From NCBI GenBank assembly GCA_905215395.1, contig CAJMQA010000012.1, forward strand, positions 1 to 24,386: a stretch of DNA of 24,386 nucleotides, read 5' to 3'. The translations under genes and the position numbers were made by a program. The notes beneath the pieces are model-generated. The model made no database searches and was not told the DNA's origin. It worked only from the letters and a program-made list of their open reading frames with translations. Every line of letters begins with the position of its first letter. Position 1 is the stretch's first letter. Below, one piece after another: positions 17,383-24,386 of the stretch. Source of the DNA: an uncultured bacterium. GTDB taxonomy: Bacteria; Bacteroidota; Bacteroidia; Bacteroidales; Marinifilaceae.

Positions 17383-18534
17383 ATGAAGAAATTAGTATAT
17401 ATCAGTTTATTGACAATTGCGACAGCTTGCGGAGGAAATGGAGAGGGCGGACCGGAAACACCGCCTACTCCCCCGACTCCGGGAACCGGGGATATTGCCT
17501 CATTGACAGACAATAATATCGAGACTTGCTATGAGTCTGACGGTGCAAATGTGGCTATTGAACTTGAAAATAAGGGAGGAAACATGGTGGCTTATTCACT
17601 TTATTCTTCTGGTGCAACTACTGATAAAGATCCGAAAGCCTGGACTTTGCTGGGGTCTGATGATAAGCAGGATTGGAAACAGATAGAGACCCGCACAGAG
17701 CAGACTTTCTGTGCCCGGTATCAGGAACATCTGTTTAAACTGAGTTCTGTAACTAAATATAAATATTATCGTTTTGAGTTACAACCAGCAGGAGGTAAAA
17801 CTTTGAGACTGGCAGAGGTAAAATTTCATGCCACTGATCCGGATGCCGGATGGAATAATTTTGTTTATCCTTCCATCATATTCCAGAATAAGGCTTCTGA
17901 CACTAAAGGAAGTCAGTATTACAGCGAACTGGTGCAGAATAAGCAGGCTTATCTGCAGTATCATGCTAAGGCCGTTGCAAAATTGCTGTATTTTACTGAT
18001 GAGGATAAAAGGACAGAGGTGAAAACTATCACCTATTCTTTGGAGAACAGACCGGGAGAAGTGTCTGCAAAAAGTGGGAGCGTACCCAATATCAGTATCA
18101 TGTATAGTACCGATTGGATTGAAAAATCTTATACATCTTCTATGTTCAAACTGGATTATGAAACCAGGGGAGTGCTGTTTCATGAAATGACTCATGCTTT
18201 TCAATTGGAGCCGAAAGGAATACCTCCTTATTCACAGCCGAATACGGCCTGGCAGATTACAGAAGGAATGGCAGATGCAATCCGTATTCATGCAGGCTTC
18301 CTGCCTATGAGTAATAGGAAACCGGGAGGATATTGGCAGGACGGTTATCAGACTACCGGATTTTTCCTGGAATGGCTGACGACTAAAGATCCGGATGCTT
18401 TAAGGAAAATCAATGCTTCTTTATTGACTCTGAATCCCTGGAGTTTTGACGGGGCAATGGAGTATACCTTTGGCAGCGGTGTGACTACTGATGATCTCTG
18501 GAATGAATACCAGAAATATTTGAAAAGTTTATGA
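17383..18534 (+). CDS. discoidin-like + BSP-family metallopeptidase lipoprotein no. 1
   Basis: A 383-residue lipoprotein; the lipid cysteine is probably Cys16 (TIATAC). A Pro/Thr/Gly tether follows (GGPETPPTPPTPGTGD, 22-37), then a discoidin (F5/8 type C)-like domain at about 38-150: SLTDNNIETCYES, VAYSLYSSG, DPKAWTLLGSDDKQDW, YKYYRFEL and LRLAEVKFH. Residues about 155-380 match the BSP (basic secretory protein, plant/bacterial peptidase) family: GVLFHEMTHAFQLEP with the zinc motif HEMTH (267-271), then ITEGMADAIRIHAGF (EGMAD 294-298) and KPGGYWQDGYQTTGFFLEWL. It is predicted to be a zinc endopeptidase held at the surface, with the discoidin part binding sugar. It overlaps no neighbour and is 14 bases after susD and 16 before the DUF4302-like gene. 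A paralogue lies at 19958-21079. Confidence 0.85.
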   Translation: MKKLVYISLLTIATACGGNGEGGPETPPTPPTPGTGDIASLTDNNIETCYESDGANVAIELENKGGNMVAYSLYSSGATTDKDPKAWTLLGSDDKQDWKQIETRTEQTFCARYQEHLFKLSSVTKYKYYRFELQPAGGKTLRLAEVKFHATDPDAGWNNFVYPSIIFQNKASDTKGSQYYSELVQNKQAYLQYHAKAVAKLLYFTDEDKRTEVKTITYSLENRPGEVSAKSGSVPNISIMYSTDWIEKSYTSSMFKLDYETRGVLFHEMTHAFQLEPKGIPPYSQPNTAWQITEGMADAIRIHAGFLPMSNRKPGGYWQDGYQTTGFFLEWLTTKDPDALRKINASLLTLNPWSFDGAMEYTFGSGVTTDDLWNEYQKYLKSL

Positions 18535-18550
18535 TTAAAACGAGAATGTT

Positions 18551-19819
18551 ATGAAAAAAATAGCAATGATATTGTGGATATGCCTGAGTGTTTTGGCCTG
18601 GAGTTGTGAGGATAGCGACTCCCTGGAGCTGGGCTCACAAACCAAAGAAGATAATAATGGTTCAACTACCGGCAGTTCACATCCGGATGCGCAAAAATGC
18701 ATGAATACACTGGTGAGTGCTGAGAATGGCTGGAAAATGGTTTATCAGCCGGCAGATTATGCCTATACCATTTTGTTTGATTTTAGTGAAGATGGATTGG
18801 TAAACAGCGATTCCAAGGATTTTACCGAAGCTGCTTATTCGGCTTTATTCGACTTTGCCAATATTGATGGAAAATTGGCTATCAAATTGCAGGGGGATAC
18901 CCAGATTGGTCTGGTGGGTAGTGATTATAACGAATCTGTATTACTGGTGAAAGAGATTACAGATAATAAAATCAGTTGTGTGGGACAGAAATTGGGCAAA
19001 AATATGGATCTGATTAAAGCAACGGCAGACGATAAGGCTGCTTTGAACCAGAAAGTTTTCTGGGAAAAACTGAATGCTAAAAATCTGATGTACGGAGTAC
19101 TCCGTGATAATGAAGTGTTTGCTGTCCGTTATGGTATAGACTATAAAGCTAACAAGATTGATTTTATATATATTGAAAATAATGAAGCTAAATATGTGCA
19201 GAGGACTTTCAGCATGAACAGTAGTTATACAGCTATTGAATGGGCTCCTGTCCTTGTGGAAGGTGAGAGTATCGAAGGATTGAGTTATGATGAAGCTACT
19301 TTATCATTCCGGTTGGAGGGAGCCACTTCCCTTGCTTTGACCTCTGGGCTGACAGACAATCAGATCCGTACCAATTATGTTGGTCTGGGGGGTGGTTCCG
19401 GATATCAGTATGAGGTAAATAAGAATGTAGGCGCTTATAGTATTGAATTTAATTCTGTCTTTGACTGGGAAGGAATGAACTCTGTAGAGTTTAATTATAA
19501 GGATAGTTGGTTTGCTATGGTTGGGTGTCTGAAGAGTCCGTTCGGTGGTTATATGTTTGTTCAGAATACCAAAGTAGATAATCCGTTTGCACATGTTTAT
19601 GAGGTAAGTGGGGATAAAGTATTCTTTACTTTTATGAATTATTATCCCATGAGCATTACCGGTGATCAGGAAGTAATCAAAGCTGAAATGAAACCTTTGA
19701 TAGATTTCTATTACAGTGAAGAGGGATTGGTGGTTGTACAGGAAGTCAGTGGAGGAAGAACCTGGGTTTATCTGATACATCCTTCAAACGGTGAATGGAT
19801 TAAAACAAGAAGAAAATAA
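18551..19819 (+). CDS. DUF4302-like lipoprotein, putative surface glycan-binding partner of SusCD
   Basis: A 422-residue lipoprotein with signal peptide MKKIAMILWICLSVLAWSC and lipidated Cys19. The mature N-terminus is acidic (EDSDSLEL), a pattern linked in Bacteroidota to export of lipoproteins to the outer face. The body begins with NTLVSAENGWKMVYQPAD, YTILFDFSEDGLVNSDSKDF, resembling the DUF4302 pattern of a helix, GWK, and beta strands with FDxxGxV. That match is from memory of the family and is moderate. No catalytic motif is seen. Genes of this type follow susCD pairs and are generally taken as binding proteins. It lies between the two BSP peptidase genes and ends before a structured 138-base gap. 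It could equally be a SusE/F-like protein under another family name. Confidence 0.65.
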   Translation: MKKIAMILWICLSVLAWSCEDSDSLELGSQTKEDNNGSTTGSSHPDAQKCMNTLVSAENGWKMVYQPADYAYTILFDFSEDGLVNSDSKDFTEAAYSALFDFANIDGKLAIKLQGDTQIGLVGSDYNESVLLVKEITDNKISCVGQKLGKNMDLIKATADDKAALNQKVFWEKLNAKNLMYGVLRDNEVFAVRYGIDYKANKIDFIYIENNEAKYVQRTFSMNSSYTAIEWAPVLVEGESIEGLSYDEATLSFRLEGATSLALTSGLTDNQIRTNYVGLGGGSGYQYEVNKNVGAYSIEFNSVFDWEGMNSVEFNYKDSWFAMVGCLKSPFGGYMFVQNTKVDNPFAHVYEVSGDKVFFTFMNYYPMSITGDQEVIKAEMKPLIDFYYSEEGLVVVQEVSGGRTWVYLIHPSNGEWIKTRRK

Positions 19820-19846
19820 ACGAATAGTGGTTCAGTGATGAGTGGG

Positions 19847-19932
19847 AGTCTGAAAGGTCTGGCTCATTGCCATTTTAAAGGTACTTCACTATCTTTGGAA
19901 TGACAGTAGTTGTCAGCTTTTCAGACTTTTTT
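19847..19932 (+). terminator. long-range stem with T-run (terminator- or attenuator-like)
   Basis: AGTCTGAAAGG (19847-19857) can pair with CTTTTCAGACT (19917-19927): nine Watson-Crick pairs, one G-T pair and one G-C pair. It encloses about 60 bases that include a smaller TGACA/TGTCA hairpin (19901-19915). A run of six Ts (19927-19932) follows at once. Transcripts arriving from the susC operon could terminate or pause here. The large loop makes this less certain than a compact hairpin. Confidence 0.45.
19866..19897 (+). promoter_or_regulatory. internal promoter for the peptidase-2/GH92 genes
   Basis: ATTG (19866-19869) and TATCTTTG (19890-19897) are separated by 20 bases, close to the Bacteroides housekeeping arrangement (TTTG, 19-21 bases, TAnnTTTG). 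The predicted start is a few bases after 19897, leaving a leader of about 55 bases before the ATG at 19958. This is the best promoter match in the window. Confidence 0.55.
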
Positions 19933-19957
19933 AGTCATAGTAAAATAAGATAAATAT

Positions 19958-21079
19958 ATGAAAATCAGGATTATTGGACTCATTGCTATTGTAATGTTGG
20001 GCATAGCATGTAAAGCTCCGGTGTCTGTTGTGGAGTTAACTGACGGGGATTTGACAACGGCTTATCAGGGAGTAAAAGGGAAAAATGAAATTCGGCTGGA
20101 TATGACAGCACCGTTGATAGTCCGGAATTACCGGGTTTATGCTTCTGGGGAGGACAGCCGATATGATCCGGGAACATGGACATTCCAGGGGTCTCAGGAC
20201 GGAAGTAAATGGATCGATCTGGACAGGCGTTCTGAAGTGGAATTTTCAGGCCGTTATCAAGGTAATACTTATGCAGTTACTGCTCCTCAGGCTTATCAAT
20301 ACTATCGTTTTACTATTGAAACGACTTCGGGTGATAGTTTGCGGATAGCTGAAATTGAACTGGAGGAAAAAGATCATCTGGCAGATTGGGCAGGTTTCAG
20401 GTATCCGGAGATAAATTTTGTGAATGAAGCGCCTGAAACGGAGGGAAGCCGCTTTTACGATATATTGGTCCAGAATCCTTCCGATTATATTCGCGCCCAG
20501 GCTTTGAAAGTGGCAGATATTCTTTATTTTTCTGCTTCAGATAGTATGCCTGGTGTAGAAAAAATTGATTATACCATTAAAACTTTTGACGGGGTATCTT
20601 ATAAGGGAGGTGAACCTCCTGTTGTACATATTGTATTTAGTACCAAACATGTTGAGAAATCTTTTTCTGAGTCCTTATATAAACTGGGGTATGAGACAGT
20701 GGGAGTATTGGCACACGAGTTGACCCATGCTTATCAGCTGGAACCCCGTGGATGTGGCAGCTATTCAACCAATAAAACTTTTTGGGCTTGTATTGAGGGA
20801 GTGGCCGATGCTGTACGTACACAGGCCGGATATTTCGATGTGGATGCATTGCGTAAGCCCGGTGGCAATTGGATGGATGGTTATAAAACGACAGGATTTT
20901 TTATCCAATGGCTGACGACCAAAGATCCAGATGCTATCCGGAAATTCAACCGGACTTGCCGGGAATTGCCTGTCTGGAGTTTTGACGGAGCGATCAAAGC
21001 TATATTTGGCGAAGAGCATTCCATTGAAGGTATGTGGCAGGAATATCAGGATTTTTTGACCTCAGCAGCTGAAAAATAA
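19958..21079 (+). CDS. discoidin-like + BSP-family metallopeptidase lipoprotein no. 2
   Basis: A 373-residue lipoprotein with lipobox GIAC (Cys18). Unlike paralogue no. 1 it has almost no tether: the discoidin-like domain starts at about 25 (VELTDGDLTTAYQG, DPGTWTFQGSQDGSKWIDL, YQYYRFTIE, LRIAEIEL). The BSP domain runs from about 142 to 370 (WAGFRYPEINFVNEAPETEG, then VLAHELTHAYQLEPRG with HELTH at 253-257, IEGVADAVRTQAGYF with EGVAD at 280-284, and GNWMDGYKTTGFFIQWLTTK). The zinc motif and the EGxAD segment are intact, so it should be active, cutting protein outside the cytoplasm. It follows the structured gap with an internal promoter and is 19 bases ahead of the first GH92 gene, so peptidase and mannosidase are made together. 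Confidence 0.85.
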   Translation: MKIRIIGLIAIVMLGIACKAPVSVVELTDGDLTTAYQGVKGKNEIRLDMTAPLIVRNYRVYASGEDSRYDPGTWTFQGSQDGSKWIDLDRRSEVEFSGRYQGNTYAVTAPQAYQYYRFTIETTSGDSLRIAEIELEEKDHLADWAGFRYPEINFVNEAPETEGSRFYDILVQNPSDYIRAQALKVADILYFSASDSMPGVEKIDYTIKTFDGVSYKGGEPPVVHIVFSTKHVEKSFSESLYKLGYETVGVLAHELTHAYQLEPRGCGSYSTNKTFWACIEGVADAVRTQAGYFDVDALRKPGGNWMDGYKTTGFFIQWLTTKDPDAIRKFNRTCRELPVWSFDGAIKAIFGEEHSIEGMWQEYQDFLTSAAEK

Positions 21080-21098
21080 ACATTTAATTTACTCATTC

Positions 21099-23420
21099 AT
21101 GAAGAGAATATCATTTCTTGCATTTTTGTGTTTGGCTATGGTTACAAACGGACAGCGGAAAATTGACTATGTCAATCCTTTGATCGGAACCAATGGTATG
21201 GGACATACTTTTCCGGGTGCTTGTGTTCCCAATGGATTGATACAATTGAGTCCGGATACGGATACCGTTCCGCATAATGTGAACGGTGTGTATCAAAAGA
21301 AAGCTTATGAATATTGTGCCGGTTATCAATATGGGGATAAAACCATTGTTGGTTTCAGCCATACGCATTTCAATGGTACAGGGCATTCCGATCTTGGAGA
21401 TATTTTATTGATGCCGACCGTCGGAGAACTGAAATTTAATCCCGGAACGGCAGAACAGCCTGACAATGGCTACCGTTCGCGCTTTTCTCACGATACTGAG
21501 AAAGCTCATCCCGGATATTATGCGATAAACCTGGATGATTATGGAGTAAAGGCAGAACTGACTGCCACGAAAAGGGTGGGAGTACATCGTTATACCTATC
21601 CGAAGGGAGAAGGACATCTGATGCTCGATCTGAATCACGGTATCTATAATTACGATGGAAAAGTGCTTTGGGCAAATTTGCGGGTTGAAAACGATACTTT
21701 ACTGACCGGATACAGAATTACAAACGGATGGGCCAGGGTAAATTATACCTATTTTGCCATTTCTTTTTCAAAACCTGTCCGTAATTACGGTTATAAGGAA
21801 ATGGGCAAGACCCTTTATAATGGTTTCTGGCGTAAATTTGACATTTATCACAATTTCCCCGAAATAGGCGGACGTAAAGTGGTGGCTCATTTCGATTTTG
21901 ATTTTGCTGACGGAGAACCTCTGGTGGTGAAAGTAGCCCTTTCTCCGGTGAGCACCATAGGAGCTTTGGATAATCTCCGCCGGGAAGCCGGGAATAAAAG
22001 TTTTGATACTTTAAAAGAAGAGGCTGAAAATACCTGGGAACAGGAAATGGGAATTCTGGAAGTCGATGGTGATTATGACCAGGTTTGTAACATTTATTCT
22101 TCTTTGTACCATACCTTGATTAATCCTTCTGTATATATGGATTATGATGGTTCATACCGGGGTGTAGATCAGCAAATTCATAAGGCAGAGGGGTTTACGA
22201 ATTATACGGTATTTTCTGTTTGGGATACCTACCGGGCCTTACATCCTTTGTATAACCTTTATTATCCTTCGCGGAGCCGGGATATTATTGCTTCTTTCCT
22301 GGCTCATTATTCCCAGAGTGTTCATGGCTCATTGCCTATCTGGGCGCATATGGGAAATGAAAACTGGTGTATGATCGGTTATCATGGGGTGTCTGTTGTG
22401 GCAGATGCTTTTGTGAAGGGTATACCGATGGACCGGGAATTGGCAGTAAAAGCAATGGTCAGTAGTTCTACCATTCCTTATCTGGATGGAACCAAAGAGT
22501 ATATGGAACTTGGTTATGTGCCTCTGGAAAAGAGCGGTAGTGCAGCTTCTGTGACTTTAGAATATGGGTATGACGATTGGACAATTTATAATATGGCCCG
22601 GTTGATGGGGGATATACAAACGGCAGCAACGTATAAGAAACGTTCAGAGGCTTATAAATATCTGATGGACCCGACCGTTGGATTCATCCGGCCCAAAAAT
22701 GCAGATGGGAGCTGGAAGGCTGATTTTGATGTGCTGGATACCCACAATCAGGGATTTATTGAGGGTAATTCCTGGAACTACTCTTTCTATGTACCCCAGG
22801 ATGTGAAAGGATTGGTTGCTGCAATGGGGGGAGACAAACGTTTTGTGGAACGCTTGGATTCCTTGTTTACCATGCATTTACCTGAAAAATATTATGAGAA
22901 TACTGAAGATATCACTAAAGAGGGCCTGATGGGGAATTATGTACATGGAAATGAACCGAGTCAGCATATTCCTTATTTGTATATGTGGACCTCTCAGCCG
23001 TGGAAAACACAATACTGGATCCGGGAGGTAATGGACCGGATGTACCGGAATAATATCGATGGTTTATGTGGTAATGACGATTGCGGCCAGATGTCGGCCT
23101 GGTATATTTTCAGTGCCATGGGGTTCTATCCGGTATGTCCTGGATCTGACCAGTATGTGTTGGGAGCTCCCTACTTCCGGGAAATGAAAGTGCGTTTGGA
23201 AAGTGGGAAACAGCTGGTCATCAAAGCGCCGAAGGTCAGTGGTAAAAATCGCTATGTGCAGTCGGTGCGTCTGAATGGCAAGCCCTATGAAAAGGCTTAT
23301 CTGACTCATAGTGATATTGCTGAGGGGGGAGAACTATTCTTTGAAATGGGAAGCCGTCCCAATAAAAAGAGGATTTTTGAGGAAGCACAACGGCCTTATT
23401 CTTTGACCAATGATAAATAA
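21099..23420 (+). CDS. GH92 family alpha-mannosidase no. 1
   Basis: A 773-residue exported enzyme; the signal peptide is MKRISFLAFLCLAMVTNGQ, with no lipobox, so it is probably periplasmic. The N-terminal beta-sandwich starts DYVNPLIGTNGMGHTFPGA and VPNGLIQLSPDTD, the GH92 opening. The (alpha/alpha)6 part holds SVWDTYRALHPLYNL (373-387), QGFIEGNSWNYSFYVPQD (551-568, with E555 the likely catalytic acid), HGNEPSQHIPYLYMW (616-630) and GLCGNDDCGQMSAWYIFSAM (655-674), the Asp-rich segment expected to hold the base. GH92 enzymes are calcium-dependent, inverting exo-alpha-mannosidases acting on N-glycans or yeast mannan. Which linkage this one cuts cannot be fixed here. It is 19 bases after peptidase no. 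2 and overlaps or nearly abuts the next GH92 gene. Confidence 0.96.
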   Translation: MKRISFLAFLCLAMVTNGQRKIDYVNPLIGTNGMGHTFPGACVPNGLIQLSPDTDTVPHNVNGVYQKKAYEYCAGYQYGDKTIVGFSHTHFNGTGHSDLGDILLMPTVGELKFNPGTAEQPDNGYRSRFSHDTEKAHPGYYAINLDDYGVKAELTATKRVGVHRYTYPKGEGHLMLDLNHGIYNYDGKVLWANLRVENDTLLTGYRITNGWARVNYTYFAISFSKPVRNYGYKEMGKTLYNGFWRKFDIYHNFPEIGGRKVVAHFDFDFADGEPLVVKVALSPVSTIGALDNLRREAGNKSFDTLKEEAENTWEQEMGILEVDGDYDQVCNIYSSLYHTLINPSVYMDYDGSYRGVDQQIHKAEGFTNYTVFSVWDTYRALHPLYNLYYPSRSRDIIASFLAHYSQSVHGSLPIWAHMGNENWCMIGYHGVSVVADAFVKGIPMDRELAVKAMVSSSTIPYLDGTKEYMELGYVPLEKSGSAASVTLEYGYDDWTIYNMARLMGDIQTAATYKKRSEAYKYLMDPTVGFIRPKNADGSWKADFDVLDTHNQGFIEGNSWNYSFYVPQDVKGLVAAMGGDKRFVERLDSLFTMHLPEKYYENTEDITKEGLMGNYVHGNEPSQHIPYLYMWTSQPWKTQYWIREVMDRMYRNNIDGLCGNDDCGQMSAWYIFSAMGFYPVCPGSDQYVLGAPYFREMKVRLESGKQLVIKAPKVSGKNRYVQSVRLNGKPYEKAYLTHSDIAEGGELFFEMGSRPNKKRIFEEAQRPYSLTNDK

Positions 23421-23430
23421 TTTCAAATAT

Positions 23431-24386
23431 ATGTGTAATTATAGAAAGATATTCGGTATGCTGGTGGTGGGAATTCTTATCACCGGTACTGTATACGGTA
23501 AAGGACTTGAAGCTCAGTTACCTTTAACTCAATATGTACGTCCCTTAGTGGGAACTTCCGGTTTTGGAAATGTATATCCCGGGGCACAGATTCCTTTTGG
23601 TGGAATTCAGATCAGTCCGGATACCGACCGGGATTATTATGATGCAGCTGCCGGCTATAAATACAATCATACTACTTTACTGGGGTTTAGTCTGACTCAT
23701 TTGAGCGGGACCGGAATACCGGATTTGGGTGATTTTTTGTTTATGCCCGGAACGGGGGAGATCAAGTTTGAACCGGGTACTCACCAGGATCCGGATACAG
23801 GATACCGGAGCCGTTACAGTCATGAACGGGAGTGGGCAAGTCCGAATTACTACGGGGTGGATCTGCTCGACTATGGGGTAAAAGCAGAGATGACCTCCGG
23901 AATACGAAGCGGAATACTTCGTTTTACTTATCCGGCTTCTGATAGTGCATTTATCCTGATCGATATGGATCATACCCTTTGGCAAAGTTGTCCCTGGAGC
24001 AATGTGCGCTTTGAAAATGATTCTACTCTGGTAGGGTATAAGCTCGTAAAAGGTTGGGGACCTGAACGTCATGTGTATTTTACAGCTGTGTTTTCGAGAC
24101 CTTTTGCTGAGTATGGGATTATGCAGGATACCGTTCCGGTGATTTACAATACCAACCGTTTCCGGAGCAGCCTGGAAGCTTGGGGAAAAGATCTACGGGT
24201 TTGGATGCGTTTCAAGACAAAGGCTGGTGAACAGGTGACAGTGAAAACGGCTATTTCATCGGTGAGTACCGATGGGGCATGCAACAATATCCGGGAGCTG
24301 GAGGGACATTCTTTTGAAAGCCTGAGATCTGCAGGAGAGGAACTTTGGGAGGAACAATTGGCGAAGTATAAAGTGAGAGGTAGCCA
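23431..24386 (+). CDS. GH92 family alpha-mannosidase no. 2, N-terminal part
   Basis: An open frame of 318 complete codons that runs off the right edge. It starts MCNYRKIFGMLVVGILITGT, a signal peptide ending near VYG-KG. The GH92 opening follows: QYVRPLVGTSGFGNVYPGAQ, IPFGGIQISPDTD, then LGFSLTHLSGTGIPDLGDFL and GYRSRYSHEREWASPNYYGV. These align with the same segments of GH92 no. 1 (for example GFSHTHFNGTGHSDLGDILL), though the two are clearly diverged. The catalytic half is outside the window. An in-frame ATG at 23410, overlapping the previous stop by 11 bases, would add seven residues; I prefer 23431 since it puts the basic residues just ahead of the hydrophobic core. Different GH92 paralogues in one locus usually divide linkages between them. 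Confidence 0.9.
   Translation, partial: MCNYRKIFGMLVVGILITGTVYGKGLEAQLPLTQYVRPLVGTSGFGNVYPGAQIPFGGIQISPDTDRDYYDAAAGYKYNHTTLLGFSLTHLSGTGIPDLGDFLFMPGTGEIKFEPGTHQDPDTGYRSRYSHEREWASPNYYGVDLLDYGVKAEMTSGIRSGILRFTYPASDSAFILIDMDHTLWQSCPWSNVRFENDSTLVGYKLVKGWGPERHVYFTAVFSRPFAEYGIMQDTVPVIYNTNRFRSSLEAWGKDLRVWMRFKTKAGEQVTVKTAISSVSTDGACNNIRELEGHSFESLRSAGEELWEEQLAKYKVRGS

Noticed and set aside
1..24386. CRISPR array, tRNA/rRNA, insertion sequence, prophage or defence system
   Set aside because: No regularly spaced repeats, cloverleaf-like genes, transposase or integrase domains, terminal inverted repeats or known defence proteins were found on either strand by reading.

Overview
The window looks like a chromosomal stretch from an anaerobic gut-type Bacteroidota (order Bacteroidales; an Odoribacter/Butyricimonas-like member is my best guess, from recollection of similar proteins and not from a search). 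The reasons are a complete SusC/SusD pair, an ECF sigma factor with a FecR anti-sigma of the DUF4974 type, an STN-containing TonB-dependent transporter, GH92 alpha-mannosidases, genes without clear Shine-Dalgarno sequences, and -7 boxes of the Bacteroides form TAnnTTTG. No tRNA, rRNA, IS element, prophage, CRISPR array or defence locus was seen.

Left part (1-10805): mostly housekeeping. On the minus strand is the N-terminal part of a secreted S9 (prolyl oligopeptidase-type) peptidase running off the left edge. It is divergent from a small SPOR-domain lipoprotein gene. A (p)ppGpp synthetase (RelA/SpoT family) with a visibly ruined hydrolase site lies convergent to the SPOR gene. Divergent from it is a 1465-1479-residue secreted protein that I cannot assign, followed closely by endonuclease III (nth). 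A clean intrinsic terminator then precedes lipA-lipB, the octanoyltransferase/lipoyl synthase pair.

Right part (10807-24386): a glycan/glycoprotein utilisation locus. The order is ECF sigma, FecR anti-sigma, SusC-like transporter with STN signalling domain, SusD-like lipoprotein, discoidin+BSP metallopeptidase lipoprotein no. 1, DUF4302-like lipoprotein, a structured intergenic gap with a good internal promoter, discoidin+BSP metallopeptidase no. 2, GH92 alpha-mannosidase no. 1, and GH92 no. 2 (cut by the right edge). The regulators and the STN domain form the usual trans-envelope switch: substrate in SusC signals through FecR to release the sigma factor. The enzymes suggest that the target is a mannosylated protein: two surface or periplasmic peptidases with HExxH motifs cut the polypeptide, GH92 enzymes remove alpha-mannose, and SusCD imports the products.

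The most interesting points are the pairing of duplicated BSP peptidases with tandem GH92 enzymes, the tandem hairpins ahead of susC, the internal promoter/terminator-like gap that may split the locus into binding/import and degradation halves, the sigma gene placed one base after lipB, and the giant unassigned secreted protein.
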